DNA of 64,000 nucleotides from Rhodopseudomonas palustris. Lineage in GTDB: Bacteria; Pseudomonadota; Alphaproteobacteria; Rhizobiales; Xanthobacteraceae. The stretch covers positions 467,861-531,860 of the forward strand of contig NZ_QKQS01000006.1 in the NCBI RefSeq assembly GCF_003226555.1, written 5' to 3'. The notes below the pieces were generated by a model. It was not told the DNA's origin, searched no databases, and saw only the letters and a program-made list of their open reading frames with translations. Of this stretch, positions 18,160 through 27,067 are shown piece after piece (the stretch's first letter is position 1; the number at the start of each line of letters is the position of its first letter). Position numbers and translations under genes: made by a program.

Positions 18160-18768
18160 TCACCGCATTAGATAGACGATCGGGAACATCACCAGCCACA
18201 CCAGATCGACCATGTGCCAGAAACAGGTTCCGCTTTCGACCGCGGCCGCATTAGCGCGCCACGCCACGCCGAGCAGGATCGCGATCCCGAGCGCGACATG
18301 CAGCAGGTGGAACCCGGTGAGCAGGAAGTACAGGGTGAAGAAGGTGCTGCCATCGATGTCGGCGCCACGGCCGATCTCGCCGGCATATTCGAACAGCTTG
18401 ATGGCGATGAAGGCGCCGCCGAGCAGACAGGCAGCCATCGTCCAGCGCCATTTCGCCTGGCGTGAGCCCGCATAAGCGGCCGCGCTGGCCTTGGCGGCGA
18501 ACCAGCCGCTCGACACCAGGCAGAGCGTATTGGCGGCGGCCAGCGCCGGATCGAGCTGGCCCTGCCCGGCCGCGAACACTTCAGGCTGCAGCGCCCGCGC
18601 GATTTGGAACCCGATCAGCAGCGCGCCGAACGCGGCAAGTTCGCTGAAGATCAGCACCCACATCATCAGATGACCGGGCAGCGAGTCGAGCGCGCTGGCC
18701 CCGGGCGCGATGCGGCTCTCGGGGCTGTCGGGCAAGGCGGGCACGCCCGCTGCGGTCGCGTCGGTCAT
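18160..18768 (-). CDS. norE: NorE, cytochrome c oxidase subunit III-like protein
   Basis: A 202-residue membrane protein of the subunit III family with five hydrophobic segments. LPGHLMMWVLIFSELAAFGALLIGF is the typical NorE N-terminal helix, and FHLLHVALGIAILLGVAWRAN and FWHMVDLVWLVMFPIVYLMR form the conserved C-terminal pair. NorE is needed for full NO reductase activity in some denitrifiers but is not catalytic. The start codon at 18768 is only 34 bases from an FNR/NnrR-type site, which would place a class-II transcription start almost at the ATG. Confidence 0.92.
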   Translation of the reverse strand: MTDATAAGVPALPDSPESRIAPGASALDSLPGHLMMWVLIFSELAAFGALLIGFQIARALQPEVFAAGQGQLDPALAAANTLCLVSSGWFAAKASAAAYAGSRQAKWRWTMAACLLGGAFIAIKLFEYAGEIGRGADIDGSTFFTLYFLLTGFHLLHVALGIAILLGVAWRANAAAVESGTCFWHMVDLVWLVMFPIVYLMR

Positions 18769-18801
18769 GGCGCGACCATAGAGGCAGCGCCTGCCGGAAC
18801 G

Positions 18802-18815
18802 TTGTGCCGCGACAA
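18802..18815. promoter_or_regulatory. FNR/NnrR-type site between norE and a divergent small gene
   Basis: TTGTGCCGCGACAA fits TTG-N8-CAA and shares the TTGTG left half with the norC site. The centre is 40 bases before the norE ATG and about 100 bases before the plus-strand small gene at 18908. Class-II geometry suits the small gene better and would give norE an almost leaderless transcript. Confidence 0.55.
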
Positions 18816-18907
18816 ACTCGCAGCCAATTCACCAGAGCTTGCGCCCCGACAAACTGCGCTCCCCGCCGACCGCTAGGATCGCCTCCACTCGGAGAAAGAG
18901 GGAAAAC

Positions 18908-19063
18908 ATGACCGAAGCCAAGCTGGGGCTGATCGTCGTGTCGGTGATCATCATCGCCTTCGCGTTCGCGATGCGGCGGTTCGGCGCGCTGCAAACCACG
19001 GGCGTGGTCGCCACCGCGATCATCACGGTGGCGATTGCCGCCAGCCTGTTCCTGACCCAATAG
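18908..19063 (+). CDS. Small membrane protein, unknown function
   Basis: A 51-residue protein with two hydrophobic stretches (LGLIVVSVIIIAFAFAM and VVATAIITVAIAASLFL) separated by RRFGALQTTG, so a helical hairpin is expected. The start ATG 18908 is preceded by GAAAGAGGG, a plausible ribosome site; the frame extends upstream to 18839 without one. It is divergent from norE and shares an FNR/NnrR-type site with it, so co-expression with NO reduction is possible. I do not recognise a family. Confidence 0.6.
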   Translation: MTEAKLGLIVVSVIIIAFAFAMRRFGALQTTGVVATAIITVAIAASLFLTQ

Positions 19064-19069
19064 GCAGGA

Positions 19070-20023
19070 CTATCCCGCCGGATACAGCGTGGCGTGTTCC
19101 TGCGCGTAGGGCGCGTAGGAATCCTTCAGCGTCGCCGAATTCAGCAGCATGGTCGCGACCAGGCGGCCGGTGGCGTCATAGGCTTCGCTGCGCACCCACA
19201 TGCTCTCGGTGCGCTTGCTGCCGGACAGCGCCACCACCTTGCGCTCGATCCGGTACGGCTCGCCGACGAACAGCGGCCCGTGGATCAGCCGGATCTCCTG
19301 ATCGGCGAACAGGCCCACCACCGGTCCGCGCACCGGCAATCCGTCCTGCTTGCTGAGATACTGGAACAGCACGCTGAGCATTTCCAGCGGGATGATCGGC
19401 TTGCCCCACGGCGCCCCGCCGCCCGGCCGATAATACGGCGACGGCTCGGTGATGACCTCGAGCTTCTGGGCGAGCGAGAACGGATATAGCTCGCCCATGA
19501 TCTGCTCATGGTCCATCTGCGCCGCCTGGGTCTTGGTCGTCATGCCGACCGAGACGTCGCGCAAGATCACCGGATCGGCGAGCGGCTTCAGTTCGCCGAG
19601 GCGGACGTCGAGCGCCGAAGCCGGCGCATCGTGGCCGACCGAGACCGTACCGCGCAGCACCTCGGTGCCGTCGCGCTTGACCATCCGGATCGTGGTGTGA
19701 CGAGCGCCGGCCACCGGCTTGTCGACGATCGCCTGGACGTCCTCGCCCTCGAAGGCGGCGTTACGATAATGCGCCGAGATGCAACCGGTCTCGAACCACT
19801 CCTTGCCCCACAGCCGTTCGCACAGCGGCGCGAACTGGCTGAAATGCGTCGGCCCTTCGATCGTGCCGCCCTTGAAGCCGAGCTTCTGGGCGGTGGCGTC
19901 GTCGTGGATCGAGGCGTGCGAGTCGTAGACCTGCGCGTGCAGCATCTGGCGCGGCTGCCGCCACGGCCCGATCAGCGCCGCGCCGGTGTCGTCGATCGGC
20001 GTCTCGAAAGCGGCTTGTGTCAT
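19070..20023 (-). CDS. MaoC-like hotdog-fold protein (probable acyl-CoA hydratase)
   Basis: A 317-residue protein with features of hotdog-fold dehydratases. It has a FKGGTIEGPTHFSQFAPL helix start near residue 50 and a second half (from about 170) with YYRPGGGAPWGKPIIPLEMLSVLFQYLS and the C-terminal strand pattern EPYRIERKVVALSGSKRTESMWVRSEAYD. The call as MaoC-like rests on this pattern and on context. It is the last gene of the operon with the acyl-CoA carboxylase (37 bases downstream) and acyl-CoA synthetase. A hydratase or thioesterase role on a CoA ester is inferred. Confidence 0.6.
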   Translation of the reverse strand: MTQAAFETPIDDTGAALIGPWRQPRQMLHAQVYDSHASIHDDATAQKLGFKGGTIEGPTHFSQFAPLCERLWGKEWFETGCISAHYRNAAFEGEDVQAIVDKPVAGARHTTIRMVKRDGTEVLRGTVSVGHDAPASALDVRLGELKPLADPVILRDVSVGMTTKTQAAQMDHEQIMGELYPFSLAQKLEVITEPSPYYRPGGGAPWGKPIIPLEMLSVLFQYLSKQDGLPVRGPVVGLFADQEIRLIHGPLFVGEPYRIERKVVALSGSKRTESMWVRSEAYDATGRLVATMLLNSATLKDSYAPYAQEHATLYPAG

Positions 20024-20060
20024 CGTCTCACTCCCAATGCGTTCGAACAGTCGTCGGCTA

Positions 20061-23000
20061 CTACCAGGTATCGATACAGGGTCGCTTGCGCTCGCTGCGC
20101 TCGGGCGGCGTCGGCACCGAACGCAGCCCCGCCATGACCCAGCGCCGCGTCTCGGCCGGATCGATCACGTTGTCGATCTCGAACACTGAAGCGATCGAGA
20201 CCGCCTTGCCGTTGGCGTACAGCTCCGCGACCTTGTTCTTATAGTAAGCCTCGCGCTCGACCGGATCGGCAATCGCTTCCATCTCCTTGCGGAAGCCGAG
20301 GCGGACGTAACCTTCCAGACCCATGCCGCCGAATTCGCCAGTCGGCCAGGCCGCGGTGAAGAACGAAGCGTGGAAGCCACCGCCGATCATCGACTGTGCG
20401 CCGAGGCCGTAGCCCTTGCGCAGCACGATGCCGAACAGCGGCACGGTGAGGCTGGCGCCGGTGACGAACATCCGCGCGACGTGACGGACGATCGCGGTCT
20501 TCTCGGCTTCCGGCCCGACCATGAAGCCGGGCGTATCGCACAGCGACACGAGCGGAATGTCGAACGCATCGCACAATTGCAGGAAGCGCGCCGCCTTGTC
20601 GCCGGCGTCGGCGTCGATGGCGCCGCCGAGATGCTTCGGATTGTTGGCGATCAGGCCGAACGGTTTGCCCTCGATGCGGATGAAGGCGGTGATCATGCCG
20701 ACGCCGAAATCGCGACGCAGTTCGAGCACCGAATCCTCGTCCGCGATCAGATCGATGACGTTGCGGATGTCGTAGACCCGCAGCCGGTTCTCGGGGATCG
20801 CCCGGCGCAGCAATCGTTGGTCCGGAGCCTTCCACTCGCTCACCGTGCCCTGGAAGTAGGACAGATATTTCTGCGCGACGCGGGTCGCCTCCTCTTCGTC
20901 CTGCACCAGAATGTCGACCACGCCGTTCGGCGCCTGGAACGACACCGGGCCGACCTCGGCCGGATGATACACGCCGAGGCCACCGCCCTCGATCATCGCC
21001 GGCCCGCCCATGCCGATCGAGGCGTTCTGGGTGGCGATGATGACGTCGCAGCAGCCGAGCATCGCGGCGTTGCCGGCGAAGCAATAGCCGGAGACGACGC
21101 CGACCACCGGCACCAGGCCGGACAGCTTGGCGAACTGCACGAACGACGGGCCGTCGAGCCCGGTCATGCCGAGCCGGTCGGTGTCGCCGGGCCGGCCGCC
21201 GCCACCCTCGGCGTAGAACACCAGCGGCATCTTCCATTGCTCGACCAGCGTCAGCATCCGGTCGATCTTCTTGTGGTTCATGTGGCCCTGGGTGCCGGCC
21301 AGCACGGTGTAGTCGTAGGCGATCACCATGCAGCGCGCGACGTGCTCGCCGAACTTCGCGGCATTGACGGTGGCGACACCGGTGACGAGACCGTCGGCCG
21401 GGGTGTTCTTGATCAGGTCGTCGAGCGAGCGGCGCCGGCGCTGGCCGGCGATCGCCAGGCTGCCGTATTCCATGAAGGAGCCTTCGTCGACGAGCTGCGC
21501 GATGTTCTCGCGCGCGGTGCGCTGATTGGTCTTGCGCCGCCGCCCCACCGAGTCGGGCCGATTTTCGTCGAGCGTATTGGCCTGCCGGGCCAACATCTCG
21601 GCGAGGTCCGGCCGGATCGCGTCGAGGTCGACATCTTCTTCGGCGACCACATGGTCGCCTTCGACCTCCTGCGGCTCGACATACAGGATCGGTTCGCCCT
21701 GCATCAACGTCACGCCGTCGGGGGCGACGATACGGCGGATGCGGCCGCCCTGCTCGGCCGCGACCAGATGCTCCATCTTCATCGACTCGATCACCGCGAG
21801 CTGCTGCCCGGGCCGCACCACGTCGCCTTCGGCGACCGTGATCGCCACCACGGTGCCCTGCAGCGGCGCGGCGATCGCGACCGCGCCTTCGGGGACCGGC
21901 TCGGCGTTGGCCGCGGCGACAGTGCTGCTCCGCTTGTCGGCGCTCACCGTCGCAATCAGCGGTTGGCCGAACTGCTGGGCGGCTTCGACCAGATCCGCGA
22001 CGTGGCGATCGATGAAGCTGGTGCTGACGCGATTGGCCTTGAAGTCGGCATGGGCGAGGATCGCCTGCAGCAGCGGGATGTTGGTGGCGACGCCGCCGAC
22101 CCGGAATTCGCGCAGCGCACGGGAAGCTTTCGCCACCGCCTCGGTCCAGTCGCCGCGGCCGTGCACGATCACCTTGGCGAGCAGCGAGTCGTAGGCCGCG
22201 CTGGTGGTGTAGCCGGCGTAACCGAACGTATCGACGCGAACGCCGGGGCCGGACGGCGGCTCGAAGATTGCAAGCGTGCCGCCGGTCGGCTTGGTCGCGC
22301 CCTTGGCGTCCATCGTCTCCATATTGACGCGGAGCTGGATCGCAAATCCGCGCGGCTGCGGCACGGAGGCTTGATCGAGCCCAAGCGACGGCAGCGTTGC
22401 GCCGCCCGCAACCGCGAGCTGGGCGCGCACCAGATCGATCGACAGCACCTCTTCGGTGACGGTGTGTTCGACCTGCAGCCGCGGATTGGCCTCGATGAAC
22501 GCATAGACGCCGTCGCCTTCACCGGCGTCGCCGTCGACCAGAAACTCGAAGGTGCCAAGGCTGTCGTAGTTCGCCATCGCGGCCAGCGCCTTGGCGGCCT
22601 CGACGATTCTGGTGCGCAGGCCATCCGACAGCGACGGGCTCGGCGCGATCTCGACCAGCTTCTGGTTGCGGCGCTGGATGGTGCATTCGCGCTCCCACAG
22701 CTGGCTGACATTGCCATGGCGGTCGCCGATGATCTGCACCTCGATGTGCCGCGCGTTGCGGATCAGCCGTTCGGCATAGACGCCCTCGTAGCCGAACGCC
22801 GCCTTGGCCTCGGACTGGCAGCGCGCATAGGCGTCGGCGAGATCCTCGGCGCGCTCGACCACGCGCATGCCGCGACCACCGCCGCCAGCCATCGCCTTGA
22901 TCATCACCGCCGGCTTGTCACCGAGCGAGGCAAAAAACGTTTGAATCTCTTCGAGCGACGACGGGCCGACGGTGCCGGCGATGATCGGCACATCGCAGCG

Positions 23001-23372
23001 CTTCGCCAGCTCCTTGGCGGCGACCTTGTCGCCGAACAGCCGTAGCGTCTCCGGTGACGGACCGACGAAGGTGATACCCTCCTCGGCGCAGCGCCGCGCC
23101 AGATCGGCATTCTCGCTGAGGAAGCCGTAGCCGGGATGCAGCGCATCGCAGCCCGCCGCCTTCGCCGCCGCCATCACCGCCTCGATGTCGAGATAGGCCC
23201 GCGCGCCGCGGCCGGGGATCTGCTCGGCGTGATCGGCGATGCGGACGTGCAACGACGCCGCATCGTCGGCAGGATGGATCGCCACCGTGGTGAGGCCGGA
23301 CTCGGCGGCGGCGCGCGCGATACGGATCGCGATCTCGCCGCGGTTGGCGATCAGCAGTTTTCGGAACGGCAT
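20061..23372 (-). CDS. Single-chain biotin-dependent acyl-CoA carboxylase
   Basis: An 1103-residue fusion holding all carboxylase parts in one chain. Biotin carboxylase occupies 1-450 (IANRGEIAIRI, ATP loop GGGGRGMR at 163-170, EANPRLQVEHTVTEE at 294-308). Then come a linker and a biotin carrier domain with ESMKMEH (biotinyl Lys532). A carboxyltransferase of the propionyl/acetyl-CoA type follows from about 590 to the end (GGGGRPGDTDRLGM, GNAAMLGCCDVIIAT, DTPGFMVGPEAEKTA). This layout is that of single-chain long-chain acyl-CoA carboxylases. Start MPFRKLL at 23372 has GAGGA upstream. The substrate is unknown, and the adjacent acyl-CoA synthetase may supply it. Confidence 0.93.
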   Translation of the reverse strand: MPFRKLLIANRGEIAIRIARAAAESGLTTVAIHPADDAASLHVRIADHAEQIPGRGARAYLDIEAVMAAAKAAGCDALHPGYGFLSENADLARRCAEEGITFVGPSPETLRLFGDKVAAKELAKRCDVPIIAGTVGPSSLEEIQTFFASLGDKPAVMIKAMAGGGGRGMRVVERAEDLADAYARCQSEAKAAFGYEGVYAERLIRNARHIEVQIIGDRHGNVSQLWERECTIQRRNQKLVEIAPSPSLSDGLRTRIVEAAKALAAMANYDSLGTFEFLVDGDAGEGDGVYAFIEANPRLQVEHTVTEEVLSIDLVRAQLAVAGGATLPSLGLDQASVPQPRGFAIQLRVNMETMDAKGATKPTGGTLAIFEPPSGPGVRVDTFGYAGYTTSAAYDSLLAKVIVHGRGDWTEAVAKASRALREFRVGGVATNIPLLQAILAHADFKANRVSTSFIDRHVADLVEAAQQFGQPLIATVSADKRSSTVAAANAEPVPEGAVAIAAPLQGTVVAITVAEGDVVRPGQQLAVIESMKMEHLVAAEQGGRIRRIVAPDGVTLMQGEPILYVEPQEVEGDHVVAEEDVDLDAIRPDLAEMLARQANTLDENRPDSVGRRRKTNQRTARENIAQLVDEGSFMEYGSLAIAGQRRRRSLDDLIKNTPADGLVTGVATVNAAKFGEHVARCMVIAYDYTVLAGTQGHMNHKKIDRMLTLVEQWKMPLVFYAEGGGGRPGDTDRLGMTGLDGPSFVQFAKLSGLVPVVGVVSGYCFAGNAAMLGCCDVIIATQNASIGMGGPAMIEGGGLGVYHPAEVGPVSFQAPNGVVDILVQDEEEATRVAQKYLSYFQGTVSEWKAPDQRLLRRAIPENRLRVYDIRNVIDLIADEDSVLELRRDFGVGMITAFIRIEGKPFGLIANNPKHLGGAIDADAGDKAARFLQLCDAFDIPLVSLCDTPGFMVGPEAEKTAIVRHVARMFVTGASLTVPLFGIVLRKGYGLGAQSMIGGGFHASFFTAAWPTGEFGGMGLEGYVRLGFRKEMEAIADPVEREAYYKNKVAELYANGKAVSIASVFEIDNVIDPAETRRWVMAGLRSVPTPPERSERKRPCIDTW

Positions 23373-23435
23373 TGGGGATTTCCTCGACAGGTAGCTTTGG
23401 GCCGGCAACGCCTGTGCGTTGCCGGCCGTCTCGTT

Positions 23436-25151
23436 TCACAGCGGCGCGTTGGCGTTGAGCTCTTGCTTCTTCACCTTGCCGGTCGCGGTCATCGGCAGCG
23501 CGTCGATAATACGGATCTCCGGAACCTTGTAGACCGCCATGCGCTCGGCGCACCAGGCCTGCAGCTCGGCCGGCGTGATGGTGCCTTCGGCTTCCGGCTT
23601 GAGCTGGATGAAGGCGACCGGTACCTGGCCCTTGCCGGGATCGTCGCGCCCGACCACGCCCGAACCGAGCACCTTCGGATGCTGGCCGAGCAGCGCCTCG
23701 ATCTCCGGCGGAAACACGCTCATGCCCTTGACCTTGAGCATCTCCTTGCGGCGGCCGAGGAAGTGCAGGAAGCCCTGCGGATCGATGGTGCCGATGTCGC
23801 CGGTGCGCAGCCAGCCATCGACCAACGATTGCGCGGTGGCTTCCGGCTTATTCCAGTAGCTCTTGAGCAGCGACGGCGTGCGGACGCGGATTTCGCCCTC
23901 GCCGCCGAGCGGCACCAGTTCACCGGTCTCGAAGTCCGTGATCTTGAATTCAGCACCCGGCACCGGCAGGCCGACGAAGATCGGCTGCGACACCAGATCG
24001 AAATCATCCCCCTGAAAGCCTGCCGTAAAGGTGTTGGAGGTGTGGGTCTCGGTCATCCCCCACGCTGCCTCAGTCAGGATCGTACCGGTGAGATCCTTCC
24101 AGCGCTTGCGATAGGTCGGGTTGAGCTTCTTGACGAACGACACCACCCGCACCTGGCTGAGCGAGGACAGATCGAACTCCTTGAAGCGTGGGTGATCCAT
24201 CAATTCGACCGCGCCGTCGACCGGCATCGCGGTAACGTTGACCTTGTAGCGCTGGATCGCGCTCAGCACCCCGAGCGCATCCCAGCGCGCCAGCAGCACC
24301 AGGGTCGCGCCGGTAAACAGCGGGAAGATCAGGCCGAAGTTTTCACCCGCGATCCAGAATTCGGGGAAGAACGACAGGAACACGCTGTTCTGATCGGCCA
24401 CCACCGAGATGCCGTGGTTGGCGGCCGCTGTGTAGACCATGTCGCGCTGGGTGTGGACGCAGCCCTTCGGCATGCCGGTGGTGCCGCCGGTGTAGTTGAG
24501 CGCCGCGACATCGTCGAGCGATGCCGGCGGCAGCGGCTCCGGCTTCGGCAGCGCCGCGAGCGCCGGTAGCAGGTCGGTCGCGCCCGGCACCGCGATACGA
24601 GGACCGCTCACCGAGTCCGGCACCGGAATCGTCGGATCGGCGGGGATCACGTCGGCAAAGCTGGTGACGATCACTTCACGCAGCGAGGTCTCGGCGCGCA
24701 CCTGCTCGACCACGCCGGCGAGCTGGTCGAGCGCCACGATCACTTCGGCGTCGGTATCGTTGAGCTCGTAGGACAGCTCGAACGCGCGCGACAGCGGGCT
24801 GACCGGCACATGAATCGCGCCGAGCTTCAGGATTCCGAAGAACACGATGTGGAACTGCGGGCAGTTCGGCAGGAAAACCGCGACCCGATCGCCCTTCTTC
24901 ACGCCCTTCTGCATCAGCAACGCAGCAAAACGGTCGCTCTGCTCGTCGAGATCCGCGTAGGTGGTGACGTGGCCGTAGAAGATCACCGCCGGCCGCAGCG
25001 GCGCCGATTTTGCCCAGGCGCGCAGGTACTCGCTGAGCGCGACTTCGCCGTGCAGATATTGCGGCTCGCGCGGCGTGCCCTTCGGCCACGCCTTGGCCCA
25101 CAGCTCGTGCAGCTTCGCCAGATAGTCGGCTTCCTTGGCGTCCACGGTCAT
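23436..25151 (-). CDS. Acyl-CoA synthetase (class I adenylate-forming enzyme)
   Basis: A 571-residue AMP-forming ligase. The P-loop is NYTGGTTGMPKGCVH (near residue 200), the A5-type motif is EAAWGMTETHTSNTF, GWLRTGDIG holds the conserved Asp, and a KVKGMSVFPPEIEALL hinge leads into the C-terminal lid with catalytic Lys in ATGKVKKQEL. It activates a carboxylic acid to its CoA ester. Start ATG 25151 lies 26 bases after the preceding permease stop. Position between importer and carboxylase genes implies it acts on the imported acid; chain length cannot be read. Confidence 0.92.
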   Translation of the reverse strand: MTVDAKEADYLAKLHELWAKAWPKGTPREPQYLHGEVALSEYLRAWAKSAPLRPAVIFYGHVTTYADLDEQSDRFAALLMQKGVKKGDRVAVFLPNCPQFHIVFFGILKLGAIHVPVSPLSRAFELSYELNDTDAEVIVALDQLAGVVEQVRAETSLREVIVTSFADVIPADPTIPVPDSVSGPRIAVPGATDLLPALAALPKPEPLPPASLDDVAALNYTGGTTGMPKGCVHTQRDMVYTAAANHGISVVADQNSVFLSFFPEFWIAGENFGLIFPLFTGATLVLLARWDALGVLSAIQRYKVNVTAMPVDGAVELMDHPRFKEFDLSSLSQVRVVSFVKKLNPTYRKRWKDLTGTILTEAAWGMTETHTSNTFTAGFQGDDFDLVSQPIFVGLPVPGAEFKITDFETGELVPLGGEGEIRVRTPSLLKSYWNKPEATAQSLVDGWLRTGDIGTIDPQGFLHFLGRRKEMLKVKGMSVFPPEIEALLGQHPKVLGSGVVGRDDPGKGQVPVAFIQLKPEAEGTITPAELQAWCAERMAVYKVPEIRIIDALPMTATGKVKKQELNANAPL

Positions 25152-25177
25152 GTCTCGTCCTTGTTGTTCTTGTTTGA

Positions 25178-26062
25178 TCAGTTGCGCTTCATCGTCGGAT
25201 CGAGTGCCGCCCGCAAGGATTCGCCGAGCGTATTGTAGGCGAGCGCGGTGAACAGGATGGCGAGCCCGGGCGGATACATCTGCTCCGGCGCGATCTCCAT
25301 GTTCTGATAAGCGCGCGCCAGCATCGCGCCCCAGCTTGGGTCGGGCGGCTGAATGCCGAGGCCAAGGAAGCTGAGGCTCGCCTCGGCGAGCAGCGCGGCG
25401 GCCAGCAGCAGCGTCACCTGTACGATAACCGGCTGAATCGCGTTCGGCAGCACGTGCCGCCACAGGATGCGGCCGGTCGAGCCACCGAAGCAGCGCGCGG
25501 CGTCGACATACAGCTCCTGCCGCACCACCAGCGTCCGGGCGCGCACCAGCCGCGCGAGCTGAGGCGCGAATACGATGCCGACCGAGATCATGCCGTTGGT
25601 GAGCCCGATGCCGAGCGCGCCGGTCACCGCGATCGCCAGCACGATCGCCGGGAACGACAGGAAACTGTCGATGACGCGGCTGATCATAGTGTCGACCCAG
25701 CCGCCGAGATAGCCGGCGAGGATGCCGACCGGGACGCCGATCAGCACGGCGATCGCGACCGCCAGGAAGCTCGCATACAGCGACGCCATGCCGCCATAGA
25801 TCAACCGGCTCAGCGTATCGCGGCCGAGATCGTCCGCGCCGAGCCAATGCTGTGCCGACATCGGCGCCAGCGCCGCATCGATATCCTGGGCGACCGGATC
25901 GTATGGCGCAATCCACGGCGCCAGCAGCGAAATCACTAGCAGCACCAGCAGGAACGTCAGGCTGATGGCGCCGCGCAGATCGGAGACGAACCAGCGCAGG
26001 AAACGGCGCATCCGGCGGCGGCGATGGTGTGGCTGCGCGGCGGTGAGCGAGACCGTGGTCAT
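25178..26062 (-). CDS. ABC transporter permease, DppC/OppC type
   Basis: A 294-residue permease with an N-terminal membrane segment after a basic HRRRRMRRF stretch, then the typical HWLGADDLGRDTLSRLIYGG region of OppC proteins and five further helices. The EAA loop reads ARCFGGSTGRILWRHVLPNAIQP. The start at 26062 overlaps the preceding permease stop as ATGA. It forms the inner-membrane channel with the DppB-type partner. Confidence 0.93.
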   Translation of the reverse strand: MTTVSLTAAQPHHRRRRMRRFLRWFVSDLRGAISLTFLLVLLVISLLAPWIAPYDPVAQDIDAALAPMSAQHWLGADDLGRDTLSRLIYGGMASLYASFLAVAIAVLIGVPVGILAGYLGGWVDTMISRVIDSFLSFPAIVLAIAVTGALGIGLTNGMISVGIVFAPQLARLVRARTLVVRQELYVDAARCFGGSTGRILWRHVLPNAIQPVIVQVTLLLAAALLAEASLSFLGLGIQPPDPSWGAMLARAYQNMEIAPEQMYPPGLAILFTALAYNTLGESLRAALDPTMKRN

Positions 26063-27015
26063 GTCGAGATCCTCGGATCGAGCACGCTGTAGAGAATGTC
26101 GGTGAGCAGATTGAGCGCGACTACGATCAGCACCATGGTGAACACCACGCCCTGCACCACCGGGAAATCGCGGTTCATCGCGGCGTTGACGATCAGGCCG
26201 CCCATCCCCGGAATGGCGAACACCGCCTCCACCACCACGGTCGCGGCCAGCATCCGGTTGGCGAGCAGGCTGATCACGGTGAGGAGATTGACGCTGACGT
26301 TCTTCAGGCCGTGCCGCCACAGGATCGACGACGGCGGCAGCCCCTTGGCGTGCAGCGTGCGGACCTGCTGCGACGACATGATCTCGACCAGCGAGGAGCG
26401 CAGTTGCCGCGCCACCTCGGCGATGCCGCCGGAGGCGAGCGCCAGTGCCGGCAGAAGAGCGTGACTGAGCGCGGCGGCCGGGTCCTTCATCAGCGACACC
26501 GCACCGGTGGCCGGCAACCAGTTGAGCTGCAGCGAGAAGAACGCCACCAGCAGCATGCCGAGCCAGAAATTCGGCACCGCGACGCCGAGCGAAGCGACCG
26601 CCATCACGATCCCGTCGATCCACGAGCCGGGCTTCGCCGCAGCCGCGATGCCGAGCGGCACACCGATCACCAGCGCTGTGAGCAGCGCCAGCGCCACGAT
26701 CAGCAGCGTGTGCGGCAGACAGCGTTCGATCGAAGTCAGCACCGCCTCGCTCGACACCAGCGAATTCGACAGATCGCCCTGCACCGCCTTCGCCAGCCAC
26801 GAGCCGTATTGCACCAGGAACGGCTGGTTCAGGCCGTAGAGTTCGCGGATCTCGGCGATGCGCTGCTCGGACGCGTTGTCGCCTGCCAGCGTCACCGCGA
26901 CGTCGCCCGGCACCAGCTTGAGCAGACCGAACACGATGAAGGTGGACAGCACCACCACCGGTACCGCGTGCAGCAGGCGGCGACCGATGATGCGCAGACG
27001 CGGAGCGTTCAACAT
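26059..27015 (-). CDS. ABC transporter permease, DppB/OppB type
   Basis: A 318-residue permease. The N-terminus (IIGRRLLHAVPVVVLSTFIVFGLLKLVPGD) and the block IRELYGLNQPFLVQYGSWL are characteristic of DppB. The EAA loop reads RTLHAKGLPPSSILWRHGLKN. Start ATG 27015 lies 52 bases after the binding-protein gene, and its stop overlaps the DppC-type start. Confidence 0.93.
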   Translation of the reverse strand: MLNAPRLRIIGRRLLHAVPVVVLSTFIVFGLLKLVPGDVAVTLAGDNASEQRIAEIRELYGLNQPFLVQYGSWLAKAVQGDLSNSLVSSEAVLTSIERCLPHTLLIVALALLTALVIGVPLGIAAAAKPGSWIDGIVMAVASLGVAVPNFWLGMLLVAFFSLQLNWLPATGAVSLMKDPAAALSHALLPALALASGGIAEVARQLRSSLVEIMSSQQVRTLHAKGLPPSSILWRHGLKNVSVNLLTVISLLANRMLAATVVVEAVFAIPGMGGLIVNAAMNRDFPVVQGVVFTMVLIVVALNLLTDILYSVLDPRIST

Positions 27016-27067
27016 GGCGAAACCAGTCCAGAGAAGGGGCGCCGCGATCTCTCGCGGCGCCGGACGA

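Noticed and set aside
23373-25916. Extension of the acyl-CoA synthetase frame to 25916
   Set aside because: The upstream part is antisense-style sequence within the permease gene; the family N-terminus begins at 25151.
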